Shown here: positions 1 to 11,239 of the stretch, piece after piece
How the letters are laid out: the number at the start of each line of letters is the position of its first letter
How positions within the stretch are numbered: position 1 is the first letter of the stretch
Assembly (NCBI GenBank): GCA_963556145.1
Contig: OY744466.1
Span: forward strand, 186,001-250,000
Length of the DNA stretch: 64,000 nucleotides
Reading direction: 5' to 3'
From: Hygrocybe punicea
Lineage: Eukaryota > Basidiomycota > Agaricomycetes > Agaricales > Hygrophoraceae
Notes under the pieces: generated by a model
The model's input: the letters and a program-made list of their open reading frames with translations, nothing else
What the model was told of the DNA's origin: nothing
Database searches by the model: none
Translations under genes and position numbers: made by a program

Positions 1-482
1 GCGGCAGCAGTAGCAGCACCAGCTGGATACTGGGTGTGGCATTACTCGAACATACTGTACTTGTCCTGTAGTTAATATAATAGTAATATATTTTATTGAT
101 TTCTGCAAATATCCATTCTCAGTGAAATAATAGAAGAATAAGTACTATTTAAGATTGATAAGTCGACAATAAGTCAGATTTAAGTCATTCAAGCAGAGAG
201 ACCTACTTAATTTCGTCTTAGTCGTCTTAGTGCTTAAGACGCTCTAAGACAGCTAAGTGCTGACTAAGAGCTGACTAAGGCGGGATAAGACCGAACCCCA
301 TTTCCTGATGTGGTCGTAAGCCAACCGGCAGAAAAAAAGGAGATTAGACACCTTTCGAAGTTAGCGTGCTCATCCCACCAATTTCACGTTCTTCTGTGTT
401 AAAAGGAGATCAAGATTGTCACGAAACCCTGCACCAGCGCGCCGAACGTTTTGCTATAATGGAGAGTACTGCCCTATATAGT
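1..482. other. Intergenic stretch with CTAAG-rich motif cluster
   Basis: I see no gene here. Between about 210 and 290 the words cttag and ctaag recur in both orientations, including agctgactaag. The same word occurs twice near 17955-17990. This could be the edge of an old repeat, but I could not define its borders. The last five bases, atagt at 478-482, are one half of the target duplication of the LTR that follows. Confidence 0.4.
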
Positions 483-2145
483 TGTTATGTTTCCAACTCC
501 GCTTCCAACCCCGATGCCCATTCTGATACCCACCATGACGATTCTGCACTAGCACTGCACACCTTCCTTTTCACTTCTTTTTCTCCTTTGTCTTCTTGTC
601 ATTGTTTCTTCATTTGGACATCCTTGTTTCTTCTTGTCCTTGTTCTCTTTTCTTCTAGAACAATCCAGACCGACCATGGACATATCCCACGTGACCTTGT
701 TGTACCCGAATAGTCTCCTTGCCGATGGACATCATCGCTATTGTCTTTTCCCTCGCCCTGACATATTGTTGACTTCATCCCATGACAAACCGATTCACAA
801 TGGCTGTACTCCTGACACAGCTCATTACCGTAATTGTTATTGGCAGCATTGCCATCACCTTCCTGATCGGTTTCTACTTTGTTATGATCTATCTTTGGCA
901 TCGGCACCGAAACCCTCCTGCCATCGATACACCCGACTTCCACCTCGACAATATATCGACACGTAATTGACAATTGCCATTCTCGGATATTTGGTTTCCA
1001 TATTCATACCCTGTGCCTACCATTATCCTCCCTGACGTTCCGACGACATTCCTCACCTGCATACAAACTCTGAACAATCCCCGATCACGAGACATCTCAC
1101 TGTTCTCTCTAATCCGACCATCGCTGGAGCATACTCTTTTGGACTTCGACCACAGACCATACGACTTCCCAAACAGTGAACCAACCCCTATCGCATATTG
1201 TTCGCACGACACCGCTTCAATGCAGTACCCGACGACTTGTTCCCACAGCTTGTCACTCGTGCCATGACTCGAAACCTGGACCCACATTCATTTAACCTTT
1301 TCCATCTATAACCTTGATATCTCCCACACTCGTTTACAATGATACCCTTTCTTGGACGAATACCGACATCAAGTGGACCTTCTTGTTCCACAAACAGGAC
1401 AAGACATCGCTCCTCGATACGTCATCAACACAGACATCGTCATCCGGTACAGCTTGTGCTGTTCACATGTCTGACCTCGACTAGCCCACCGTCCTAGTTG
1501 GTTTTCCTTCCACACATTCCTTTGTTTTCTTTCATGCAAACCTTGCCACTACATCCACACCACCTCAAGACATTCTCATCACCAATCCTACACTGGACGA
1601 TACCCATCTTCGACCTGACCGTGCAATGCACTTGCCAGACTGCACACTTGCTTGTTACAGCAAGTGTAGACCCCGAATAGGCAATTCTGCACATCACATG
1701 ATCCGATGACAAATCATCCGAGTCATCCGGACCCCCTCTATTCCTCAATGACACCCGGGCCTCCAGTTGGATCGCGAGAACATCGACATGAGGACGCCTC
1801 ATGTACGCCTCATGGTGAACACATGGTAGAGTTGGCCATGTTATGGCTTCATGGTTGTATTTCTATTTACCTCCCCTCAAGACCAGTCACTATATATACT
1901 GTTCTTGTTGTTGGTTCGGACTTTTTCTTCTTTTCCTTTCTTTACGTTTAGTCTGGTTCTTGGGGCAGACCCCCTTATCTTGGGTAACCCCCACGGCTCG
2001 CAATGACATTGTACCATGAATCCCCCTCCTCAGCAGTATTGTCTTAGTAGTAAGCAACAATGAAAACTGCTCTTCTCTCTTCTGGAATCCAATCCCCAGT
2101 TAAGTTGATTGTTGCCGGAGCCCGTTGCAGAAGCGATCCGTAACA
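483..2145 (+). mobile_element. Solo LTR, retrotransposon family A, copy 1
   Basis: A 1663 bp block begins TGTTATG and ends CGTAACA, so it has TG..CA ends and a short inverted repeat. It is flanked on both sides by atagt (478-482 and 2146-2150), a 5 bp target duplication typical of LTR retrotransposon integration. Related copies lie at 24418-26085 and 34824-36490. No internal region is attached, so it is a solo LTR left by LTR-LTR recombination. A TATA-like tatatata at about 1890 suggests a very long U3 of about 1.4 kb. The superfamily is not proven. Confidence 0.85.
800..970 (+). CDS. Small single-pass membrane ORF inside LTR family A (copy 1)
   Basis: A 56-codon ORF starts at an ATG in a good context (caca before ATG, G after it) and ends in TGA. 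The product is predicted to have one hydrophobic segment at about residues 8-32, followed by a basic turn (WHRHRNP) and a polar tail rich in D, N and S. Both other LTR copies keep the same frame open with the same length. The ORF lies in U3, upstream of the TATA-like box, so it would need its own promoter or be read from the 3' LTR. I recognise no family. It may be a real accessory gene, or it may be open by chance because the copies are young. Confidence 0.35.
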   Translation: MAVLLTQLITVIVIGSIAITFLIGFYFVMIYLWHRHRNPPAIDTPDFHLDNISTRN

Positions 2146-2499
2146 ATAGTCCGTCAATTTGGACCACCTGATCATTTCATTTATCTTACCAGTTTCGACC
2201 GAAAAGTTTTTCTTCTATTGCTCCAATAACTGAGAAAGAGTTGTAGAGCTTGACAAGTCCAGAATCACATATTGCTGCATAGTCATTGTAGTGTGATTGA
2301 AGCAATTCAATACTTAACTAGAGAAAGATTGTGAATAAATAAGGGATATGCGAACGGGCCATGCACTCGATTATGGGATTCACAGGAGATCTCAACTTCC
2401 ACCCGTTGGTAAATAGGAAAAACTTCACGCAACGGTCGTCTTCAGTGTGCATTGGAAAAATCTGAGTGTCTCAGACTCTCAGGTGTTGGTGTTGGCAAA
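2146..2499. other. No gene seen
   Basis: About 350 bp between the solo LTR and the decayed ATPase-like gene. I see no ORF, repeat or RNA gene. Confidence 0.4.
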
Positions 2500-3250
2500 C
2501 CTTCAGCAACAAACCGAATACTGCAGCACAGGAATTGTTGGCCTGGAATAACATGAGGTAGCTGCAATAGAGGAGAATAAAAGAACGGACCAAAGTAGCA
2601 TGGGCCATGCTCTATGTATCGCGGAATGGCATGACCAAATCATATTCATCGATAAGGACCACAACGGGCTTCTGGCAAACTCTCCGGAGCTCCCGCGAGA
2701 GGATCTTTTGTGCATTGCTCCTCCTCGCTTATTTATTATAAAAAGCCCCAGGTCCACGTAGTTCCGTGCAAAAGTTGTTACCCATCATAAAGGTCACTAT
2801 ATATGGGATTGGACAGACTTCTGAGTATTTCAAGGACCTTCGCGTTGAGGTAGATTAGCATTTTCTTCTGTCTGTGGTCCCATGGGCATCCTTGAACCGT
2901 GCAAAGTATGCCCCCCACCCCCCCTTTCGAGACGGAAACAAGCCGATCCACTTCAAGGTCAATGCACAAAACGGGATACAGTTGAAAGTGCTTCGAAACG
3001 AGGTCGCTATGGTCAGCAATGGCTGTCCGTGCAAACTGGCTGGTCGTCATATCTCGGGAGCTTGGTCCACGTTGAAAAAGGTCGCTACAGAAGCTCCCTG
3101 AAGGGCTCCGCGTCAGATCAGAAAGGAAACTCAACCGGACTATCAAGAGCGTGACGTCCTTTCCACAACACCTCGGGTGAAGAATGCGTGGCATTTGCAT
3201 CGTCAAATTGAGCAAAAGAGTTAGGTCCAGAGTAGACCGCATCCTCAACC
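2500..3250 (-). pseudogene. Decayed AAA-ATPase-like gene fragment
   Basis: On the minus strand, one reading piece (about 2700-2580) contains PVVVLIDEYD, a Walker B-like stretch typical of the predicted AAA-ATPase-like proteins that are abundant in basidiomycete genomes. It is followed by a TAG stop and then AHATLVRS, which fits the continuation of that family. Upstream on the same strand (3248-2778) a second piece reads SKHFQLYPVLCIDLE, which resembles the region before the Walker B in these proteins. The pieces are in different frames with stops between them, and no Walker A is visible. I judge it a pseudogene remnant. The family call rests on short motifs. Confidence 0.5.
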
Positions 3251-3481
3251 ATCACCTGCGGAAATCCGGTTAAATCTGAAAATGGTACTATTCTTGTACC
3301 ACCTTTGCAAATTTTTTACTCAAATGCTTCTAGCTCCCTTGTCACTACACATGCACCTCCCAAACTTGGTATTGGGTAGTACTAGTATCTTGTTAACAAT
3401 TCTATGTACTTTTTCAATTTTTACATGAAGAGGAAATGGTGTCGGGCAAGGGCCGAGACACCGATGTCAAATTTGGGGGGT
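3251..3481. other. No gene seen
   Basis: AT-rich spacer between the ATPase-like remnant and the left inverted repeat of the pogo element. No feature recognised. Confidence 0.4.
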
Positions 3482-6397
3482 GGGTCAGGTTATGCAAATT
3501 TTATGTCACGGTTAGTCACAAGGCACCAGAGCTCAAATTGAAGCGGAGTTCAGACACAACGGTGTAGGTACTGTAAGATATACAACTGCAAACGACGAAA
3601 GTTGTGTGCATCACGGACCTATATTATTTTCAGAAAAATAGTCATCATATTGTCAATTCCATACCTGGTGCCTCGGTGGTCAAAGAGTCACCACTTTCCG
3701 CATCCAGTCGTGGTCGCTGGGTGGGTGGTGGAGAAGTACCGCTGGTCGGCTCATTCTCTAACGTTAATGACCGCTTTTGACTGCGAGCTAGGCTAGTGTA
3801 TAATCCAGAAAAGCGTTCGTTGTGTTGGAGCTGATCTTGGTGTGATAGCAAATGATCGGTGATTCGTTTGATGAGATCTACTTTTGTTCCCTCCTGCGAC
3901 AAGAAGAAGGTGGCAGCAAGATTTTGAAGATCGTCCTTTCGCTTTGGTCCTAACGAACCAGTAAATGCCATTGTGTTGTCTGGATTCTCTCGCCGTGCCA
4001 CCTTTGCCGCTTCTGCTGCTGCTTTTCTATCCTGTGCTGCGGCCTTTCTCTTTTCCTTCTCCACACGCTCAGCTTCTGCACGCGCAGCCTCCGCTTTCCC
4101 CTCCGAAGATGTCACAATGCGAGATGTTGTGTAGATTCGCCGTGAGTTTTGATCCTTCTTGGCTTGTTTTGCGTTAAGCCGGCTCTGAAGCACAGCATTT
4201 TGACGTTGCGCCAGGATCGCGTGAGTTTCTGCCGCGTCACGTTGGGCTTGAAGGTCGGCCTTCTCTTGTGTCATCTTGTGGATGAGTTGTTGTAGATGTG
4301 CATTCTCCTCCTTTAGGTCTCCATAGCTCGAGCTGGAGAATGAGGCTCGCAATGGTGTTGGAGTGTGGTATTCGAGCTCAGATAGACGAGCGACGGATCG
4401 TGTTCGAGGGGGACCAGGCATTGGTGAGTCAAGAGTGGGTGGACTGGAAAGACGTCGATAATCTTTGGGAGCAGCAAGGGGTGTGGTTTCACAAGTTGTC
4501 GCAAGTGAAAAACCTTCCGAGGGACCCACATGGAGATTATCCGAGTCGGCAACTGGCTCGGAATCACTTGCAGACGATCCCGATTCAGAGTCAGAACCCG
4601 ACTCTGAACTCGACTCTGAACTCAGGTCATCTTCGTGTGGAGCATCCGGATCGTATATATCATCAGACGACACGTCGACAAAGGCAGGCATCTGTGTGGG
4701 GAATGTTGATGGCATGTGGGACAGGGTTGACGTAAAGTGGCTTGGGGCAAAGTCCGCCTCTGTGAAAATTCCTGGATTGATGGGTCGGAGCCCACTCTTG
4801 CGCCATGCGTTGAGTATCGTCTCAGTCTTGAATGACTCTACTCTCGCCGCCATGTATTCTTTCACAACATCTTTGATCTGCATGCCAAAACCTGTCGCCT
4901 CCAGAATCTGATCACAACGATAAAACCATGCTGTCTGCAGTGGCCCGAAAACTCCAACATCAAGTGGTTGAAGCCGATGTGTCGTGTGCGGAGGGAGACA
5001 GAACAAATGGATTCCGTTCTGGATCGCTACCTCGATCATCTTATATGCTGTGTGGGAGCCATGGCCATCATAAATCAGTAGAATGGGTTTTCCAGTGGTG
5101 TTACGTGCTGCAACGCCTGGTATGAAATGTTTTTCAAACCATTCAGCACATATCTCATCATCGGTCCAGCCATTTTCAGATGTTGCCACTCTTCAATCTG
5201 TCTATCAACAAATAATTCATCCTAGTGACAACATTTGCGACGTACAAAATGTTTTCCTCCTCAAACCACTCTTGACACTTCGTAACGCCAGAAAACACGA
5301 AACATGGCTTGATATCATGAGTACCATCAGCACAAACCACTTCGAGGATGGTCACGAGTTGTAAATCGTCATTCTGGACTTTGTACCTGGCTTTGTCTGC
5401 TCGAGAGAAGAAGTACTTCTGTTGGGATCCTTTTCTCCCACCCCCAAGTTGAATGCCTTTTTCATCCATGTTATAGACATTCTCCCATGGTATGTCGTGC
5501 TTCTCCAAAAAGTCTTTGAGTACTGAAAAATGATGGTTCACAGTTGCAAAGTTGAATGCCCGTGCACGCTTAGGGTCAAGCCCAGATGGCCGGCCCAAGA
5601 CAACATCTTTGTGTCGCAGCAGAAATCTCCGGATCCATGTTTTCGAGGGTCTTCTTCCCGACAGTGCCTGCACTTTAGGAGCCAAGGTGCGTTTCGAGAC
5701 TGGATGTCCTGTAGTCCCCAGATACTTAATCCAGTCGCACAGAATTGTCTCTTGGACTGGATTGAGCAACTGCTTCCGAGCGTGGGCTTGTTTCATGGGG
5801 AGGTGGGTTCCCAGACATCGTCGCCGCAGGGTGTGATATTTATCACTCGGAATTTCGAAATGGTGAGCTGCTTCCGTGTATTTCTTGAATTCTCCTTTCT
5901 GAAAAGCTTCGGCAGCTTTTTTGATTTTTTCTTCAACATTTTGAGTGATGGTTCGCTTCCTGGCAAGGGCTGGACGTGGCATGGTGGATGGAGGGGCACA
6001 CAGGAGAAGGAAATCGGCTGAGGCCAATGTCGGAGCACGAATGTGTCACAACTGCCTGAGTGCTGAGTCGTGCTCACCACTATTTACACCATTTTATACT
6101 GACTTTCAAGCACTAGCTTAAGAATAAATGTTGTTATGAGGTCTACAGAGTGTGTTTGCGAGGGCCCAGGTCCAAAAATGGGGAAAGATGGGCTAGATCT
6201 CTGGGATCTGAGCCCAAGAAGCTGTTACACCACCTCCTTTTCGACAAAGATTGCGACATATTATTTTTCCACTTCGACTTTTTTCAAACTTGAGCTGGTA
6301 GATCATGATCTTTATTATCTATCTACATTGGTTTTTTTTTTGGTGGTGAACGGAGCAGTGTAATGTATCATATTCAAGAATTTGCATAACCTGAACC
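3482..6397 (-). mobile_element. Fot1/pogo-type DNA transposon
   Basis: A 2.9 kb element is bounded by inverted repeats at 3482-3500 (ggtcaggttatgcaaatt core) and 6379-6397. They match at 18 of 19 positions when one is reverse-complemented. A second ggttatgcaaa copy lies just outside the right repeat (about 6399-6409), so the true tips may be slightly further out. I could not see a clean TA duplication. The interior carries one minus-strand transposase gene with about 400 bp of untranslated sequence on the 5' side. The reading frame is nearly complete, so the element may be recent or autonomous. Confidence 0.75.
3645..5982 (-). CDS. Pogo/Fot1 transposase (DDE_1), two exons
   Basis: This DDE-type transposase would cut and paste the element that carries it. 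I choose the ATG at 5982 (MPRPALARKR). Exon 1 runs 5982-5246 and exon 2 5190-3645, giving about 760 aa. The N-terminus has a psq-like helix-turn-helix (residues about 1-60) and a CENP-B/Tc5-like DNA-binding domain (about 80-150). The catalytic core shows YNMDEKG, LIYDGHGSH and HRLQPLDVG, a DD35D triad as in pogo/Fot1. The C-terminal half has an acidic Ser-rich linker, a Lys/Ala/Glu coiled coil and a SAP-like helix pair near residues 640-700. The frame changes between exons. A 55 bp intron (GTACGT donor, AAG acceptor) restores it and joins NIL to VATSENGW, a normal pogo junction. The alternative is a frameshift in a dead copy. Confidence 0.82.
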
Positions 6398-6570
6398 GTT
6401 TGCATAACCCGACCAAGAATAGTAAGTTGGCCAAACAAGGATAACTTTCGCTTATTAGGTTACTATCATGATAACCCGATGCTAGAACCCAATATGTAAC
6501 AAAGAATATACACGTTGCAATTGTCGTCGCCTTCAATCTCTCAGGCTGTTGCCACTCGCCGCGCGCTATC

Positions 6571-8738
6571 ATGTCATCGTCGCAGTACTCCCCAGGAGTC
6601 ATGTGGGCGGGAGGCTTCAACAGAAAGTTGTATACACTCATCACGATGTTTGCTTCCACTGAATTCAACCGTGACTTGCAAGAAAGTACGGGGCTGGTGA
6701 GTTCTTGGTGGTATATGGATGTCCTTTCAAACTTCGCTGGAGTGCTGAAGCCTTTTCTTTTTATTTTTTATTTTTTTTATTTTTATTACTAAGCCCGACG
6801 GGTTGGTGAGAAGGGCCTTCTTGGAACCCCGTACCGTGGAAACTCTTTGCCAAGCCGTTATCGATGCCACTGACGCCGTTGTTGAGAGATCGACGGATGG
6901 ATCAAGGTCAGGGGAATCGTTTCTCCCCACTTCGATTTTGTCCGAGGCAGAGAAAGAGCGGATGTTCAGCACGGTAATGCGTTTTTTTTTTGTTTGTTTG
7001 CTGGGCTGGGGCCAAAGTGATTCTACGTTGAAAGCCCTCCACACACAGGTACACTCACCCTTCTTCGGCGCGCTGGTGGCGTTGGTAAACCTTGTGAAAG
7101 AATATTCGAAGGCTTGGACAGGTCCCAATCGGGATACCTACATCATCCAACCGCTGAAAAAAAATTGGTCTAAAATGATACGCCATGTGAGCTTTTTGTT
7201 TTGTTTATTACAGTAAATAACAGTTTTGGGATGGGGGGGGGGGGGGGGGGGGATGTGGCACACTTTTTTTGAAACAGCATTTGTTTACTTGAGGGTTTTA
7301 GCTATGGGATGTGCCTGCACGATCTCTCGGGACGCGGAAGATATTCGAGGACGAGCGTCTTTTGATTCCTATAATTTTCGATGAGGTAATAAAGGTGGAA
7401 CGTTCCTTCGCAAGGTAAGGTTTTTCAAAAATCAGTGAGATGGAGGAAAATCTATTTTGTGTTTTGTATTAACTTGCCGATGCCCTTTCTAGCGTCATCG
7501 AAGACGACGCGGATCTCACGGTTTCCTTGCTCGCTCGGAATTGGGTCCATGCGGTTGGAGATTCAGAAATCGGACACTTGTTCATATTCTTTATCATGCT
7601 CATCCCTAGGCTCGACATCAAAGAACAATCGTGGGGGTCCCAACCTCAGCCTTTGTTCCTTGTACCGTCAGCAACTAACGATCCGACCTTGCCCATCTTG
7701 CGACGTATTTTCCAAAGCAACGAGTTCATCTCCGACTTCGTACGAGCTACCGCGTGTCATCTGCGACATTTCGGCGGCTTCGAGGCCGAGACTATCGCAT
7801 ATATCCTTGACAAGTTTTGGGCGTGGGCCACGGCCCATAAGCAAGATCCCTTGTGCGCACGGTTCTTGAGAGAACTTCGGACATCACAACTTTTATGGAG
7901 AAACCTCTTTGAGGCTTCATTGAAATCTGTTGGTGGTGGGAGCAACGACCAGTCCTTCCAATCCACGATACTCCATCATGCCGTTCTCTTGGTGAATCAA
8001 CTCATCGTTTCTTGCAACTCCCCCGAGGACGCTCAGGCTGTGACCAAGCTCTTGGTCTCCACTCGCATCTTCGACGCACTGGAGGCTTCCATCGAGGAAG
8101 TGTTCAGCCATGGCACGGAGGAGGATCAATTCCAACACGCTCGTGCGTACTCTCTCGTGTTCGGGTATTCTTCTTGATCAGAATAATATATATACACACA
8201 CACATAGGCAAACTCTTGCCCATTTATTTTGGCCTCAGCTATGGGATAGACCACGATCCTTGGTTTTCATCCTTGATGCGTGCTCAACTACCTCGCCCTC
8301 GGACGTCTCGTCGACTATGGGACATTTCGCTGAAGCTCTCGGGCGGTGGTGCCAAGCGAGTTGCGTCGACCCATGCCGCTCGAATGACGGTCTTTGCGAT
8401 AGAAGACATATTCCTCTTTCCCAATACCTGTAGGCGCAGAGGTTGTGAGAATAACGCGACGGCGAAATGTGCCCGGTGTGGGTTGGGATATTGTGGACCG
8501 GATTGTCAAAAGAGGTGGGTTTGCCCCCCGTCCCCTCCCCCCCCCCCCCTCCCTCCCTCACCCCCCATTAACGGTTGTCGTTCTCGCTGTTCATGTCCTT
8601 TCTAGAGACTGGAGGGACCACAAGATGATATGTGGTGTGTCGATGGACATGACTATGGAGGAGAAGGACGAGGCTTTCACTTTGATAGCGGGGGCTGAGG
8701 AGTTGGCAAAGGTTAGGGCCGAGATGGGTCGTGCTTAG
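6571..8738 (+). CDS. MYND-type zinc-finger protein, seven exons
   Basis: Inferred exons are 6571-6696, 6794-6973, 7049-7186, 7302-7414, 7493-8142, 8250-8514 and 8606-8738, together 534 codons plus a stop with all phases consistent. The final two exons encode a C-terminal MYND finger: CENNATAKCARCGLGYC, GPDC, then DHKMIC. MYND domains are zinc-binding protein-interaction modules. The upstream 450 residues are helical and look like the basidiomycete MYND proteins of unknown function. The exon 1/2 join uses an AAG acceptor, and the exon 5/6 join (GTGCGT to gggatag) could shift by a few bases. Exon 1 is the least certain. Intron 3 contains a long poly-G run and intron 6 a poly-C run. The gene opens the TE-poor island just right of the pogo element. 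Confidence 0.72.
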
Positions 8739-9293
8739 AGGGGGGGGCGGGGGGGTCGGGGGGGTTAAACGTTCGAGAATGGCTGCTGGATTTGTTCGAT
8801 ACTGTGTAAAATTAGATTGGGAATTCGGCTGTGATCAAAGAACGTGGTACTACAACTTTAGTACTATTCACTATTCGGAATAACTAGAAATATACATGAA
8901 TAGCTTAGGTGTACTCTCAAAGAACATGTTCAAAAACGAGTTGGGAACCGACTTTGGACTTGGTCGCCAAGGTCTTGGGTGATCAATTAGTGATTCTACC
9001 ATTGATCATCATTGCATCAGCTATCCCCGTGGTTCAGCGTCGGTCTTGTCGGAAAGCAAGCTTCTTGAAGGACAACTCGGCCAATACCCCTCGTGAAAAA
9101 GATCTCAGTCCGGGCAGGCGACCTCTCAGAAGCAGCAGCTTTAGCAGAAGCACTAGTACTGGTGTTTTTTTTCAGAACCAAAACAATCAATATTGTCAAT
9201 GTAACGTTAATTAACAATACTAAAATTACGCAAAATGCAAGTGGAATGATTTATTGTTCTGTTTTGATTCTGCCCCCCCCCCCTCGTTTATAA
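8739..9293. other. Intergenic, no gene recognised
   Basis: This region lies between two convergent genes. It starts with G-rich homopolymer runs right after the MYND stop codon. Short ORFs exist but begin with TTG and resemble nothing I know. A C-rich run at about 9273-9281 sits close to the end of the membrane-protein gene. Confidence 0.4.
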
Positions 9294-10424
9294 TTACTCA
9301 CTACCGTTGACACCCTGCCCGACCTCAACGTCAGCGACACCAAACTCGACATGCGGTATCTGCTCGTCATCGGTGTCGTCAACAGTCGCCCTGTGTGCGT
9401 GCTGGGTCGGCATGGCGATGAGGACCGCCAAGCGTAGGGTGGATGGCATCGACGACGACTTGTTGGATAACGGCAGGGCTACGGGCGAGGATATCGGTGG
9501 GGGAGAAGCGGGTGAAGGTGAGGGTGTCGGTGAGGGTGAGGGTGAGGGTGAGTGTGCAGGCGTCGCGGTGGTGCTGGTGGTAGACACTGGGAGAGGGAGA
9601 AGTACATTTGTTCGGTTTGTTCGGTGGAAGAAGGGAATAAGGCGGCCCATACGTGAGGGAGCGGTCGCAGGTGTGTGCGCGGTTCCATCGGGGATAGCAT
9701 GCTCTGTGTGCGAGGCTACGTATGTTGCTGAGAAGGGCTGTGACGCAACAAGAGCGTAAGACACGAGGATCAAAAAAAAAACGTTTAGTAAAAAAATCGA
9801 GGCGAGAACGTACCATGATAGCATCCCAATCCAGCTCCTCTGGAGCTGCCTTGCCGATTGTCGAGCCTTTCACGTCACCTACGAATGCCTCGTAGAGGGG
9901 GGGCTTTGTGCCGAGGTCACGGAAGCTGCCTAGGGTACGGGGAAACCAGGTTCCGTTATTGATCGCCTCTGCGATAATGCGATTACGTCGGCGGCGAAGA
10001 ACGAGGGAGCGGATAACGATTGCACAAGAGATACTCAGAAGGAGGACGAGAGTTGCTGAGTTTGAGTTGAGGTGAGTGAGGCTGTTAAACGAGAGTGAAC
10101 CACCAAGAGTTGCTAACCTAGAAAAGTATAAACTGGGGCAGTAGTGTTTTGAGTGAGCCTGAGACTCAGAGAGGAGGAATTGGGAGTGAAATGAAAAAAC
10201 GTACGATATAGAGCGCCTGAATCAGCCAGAGTGTTGTTGCTGGTGCTTGACTGCTGTTGATCAGGAGGCGGGTCAGTGGAAGATGCGGACTGGGTGATAG
10301 ATGGGGTTGGCGGGGCGGGGGTGGGTGCGAGGGTGGACGAGGAGGAAGAGAAGGAAGTTATTGCAAAGGCTGAAGCTGAAGGGGACAGTGTTTTGAGAGT
10401 TGAGTGAATTTGCTGCGAAGACAT
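9294..10424 (-). CDS. Single-pass membrane protein, conserved in Agaricomycetes
   Basis: Three exons (10424-10118, 10055-9814, 9737-9294) give 330 aa in continuous phase. The N-terminal about 100 residues are rich in Ser, Thr and Pro, as in a lumenal or extracellular stalk. The exon 1/2 join creates one hydrophobic helix (ATLVLLLSISCAIVI) followed at once by an Arg-rich stop-transfer (RSLVLRRRRNR). A cytoplasmic part follows with TWFPRT and KPPLYEA, a pattern I recognise from many short agaricomycete hypothetical proteins. The tail is Ser/Pro repeat-rich (PSPSPSPTPSPSP). No enzyme motif is visible and the function is unknown. The first donor (GTTAGC) is slightly unusual. The gene diverges from the MFS transporter. 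Confidence 0.7.
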
Positions 10425-11239
10425 GGAGAGCTCGAGGTCGAGGCCAGTGTTGAATTAATTAGGAAATGACAAGAAGAGAATTCGAAAAGGAGAGTTTGGA
10501 ACACTGCCCAGCAGCTGTCTCTCTCGGTTTTTCTTTGGTTGAAGGCTGTTGCTATAAACGACGAATGTCAACGCCAAACGACCGCAAACTATCGAGATTC
10601 GTTGTCTCGGCTCTTCTTTCACCTGATTAATATTCCGTATGCGCCACCCGGCATCATTCTCTCCGTCATCTCCACCAAGTAGCACAATCCGGTACAGCCT
10701 CTCCATCGGATAACAACGGTGACATCACTCCGAGGACCGTCTTGAACGGGGCGTCACTGACTCACTGTGGCGCATTCCTCGTTAGTTTGGAGCCCAACCT
10801 CGACTGGATACCGTCCGCATCAGCGGTGCATGCATGTCCGCGACCCCATCGTCGCAACATTCGTGGTGTTCTCGCAGAGCGCTATCCTTGCGCGATTGCG
10901 CCAACGCATAGGCGGTGTCCTGCAGGCCTGGCTACTTTTCTTTGGAATTCGAAGCAAGGAAATGAATAAAATGTCAACGGGTAGGACGATGGTGCCCCGT
11001 TATGGAAATTGGGCCCTTGATGATGGGGTCTTGGAAGGACGAGGAGCTTCGCCATTCCGCATGTATGGTCACACCGGACACGGATGTCCTCCACCTCCGC
11101 AGATACTTTATACGTTTGGGTGCTATTTGGACTTTTCCGTCGTACTTTATTTCATGTCCTCTTCCTCCTCCTCCTCCTAACTCTTATCTTCTTACTCTGG
11201 TCCTCTCTCTCTCTCTCTCCCATCGACGACGATCACGAC
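10425..11239. promoter_or_regulatory. Divergent intergenic region with CT-rich tract
   Basis: About 815 bp separate the starts of the minus-strand membrane protein and the plus-strand MFS gene. It must hold both promoters. A pyrimidine block at about 11157-11220 (tcctcctcctcc, then a tctctctctc run) lies just upstream of the MFS ATG, a common basidiomycete core-promoter feature. Short ORFs inside do not resemble known proteins. Confidence 0.5.

Noticed and set aside
974..1267. Longer ORF (97 codons) following the small membrane ORF in LTR A, also present in the other copies
   Set aside because: It begins at a TTG, has no hydrophobic or domain signal, and is likely open only because the LTR copies are similar.
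2503..2757. Minus-strand ORF of 84 codons
   Set aside because: It is a frame-shifted shadow of the AAA-ATPase-like remnant; the meaningful frame is the one with LIDEYD.
9307..9759. Plus-strand ORF rich in Gly/Glu
   Set aside because: It is antisense to the last exon of the membrane-protein gene and mirrors its Ser/Pro repeat.
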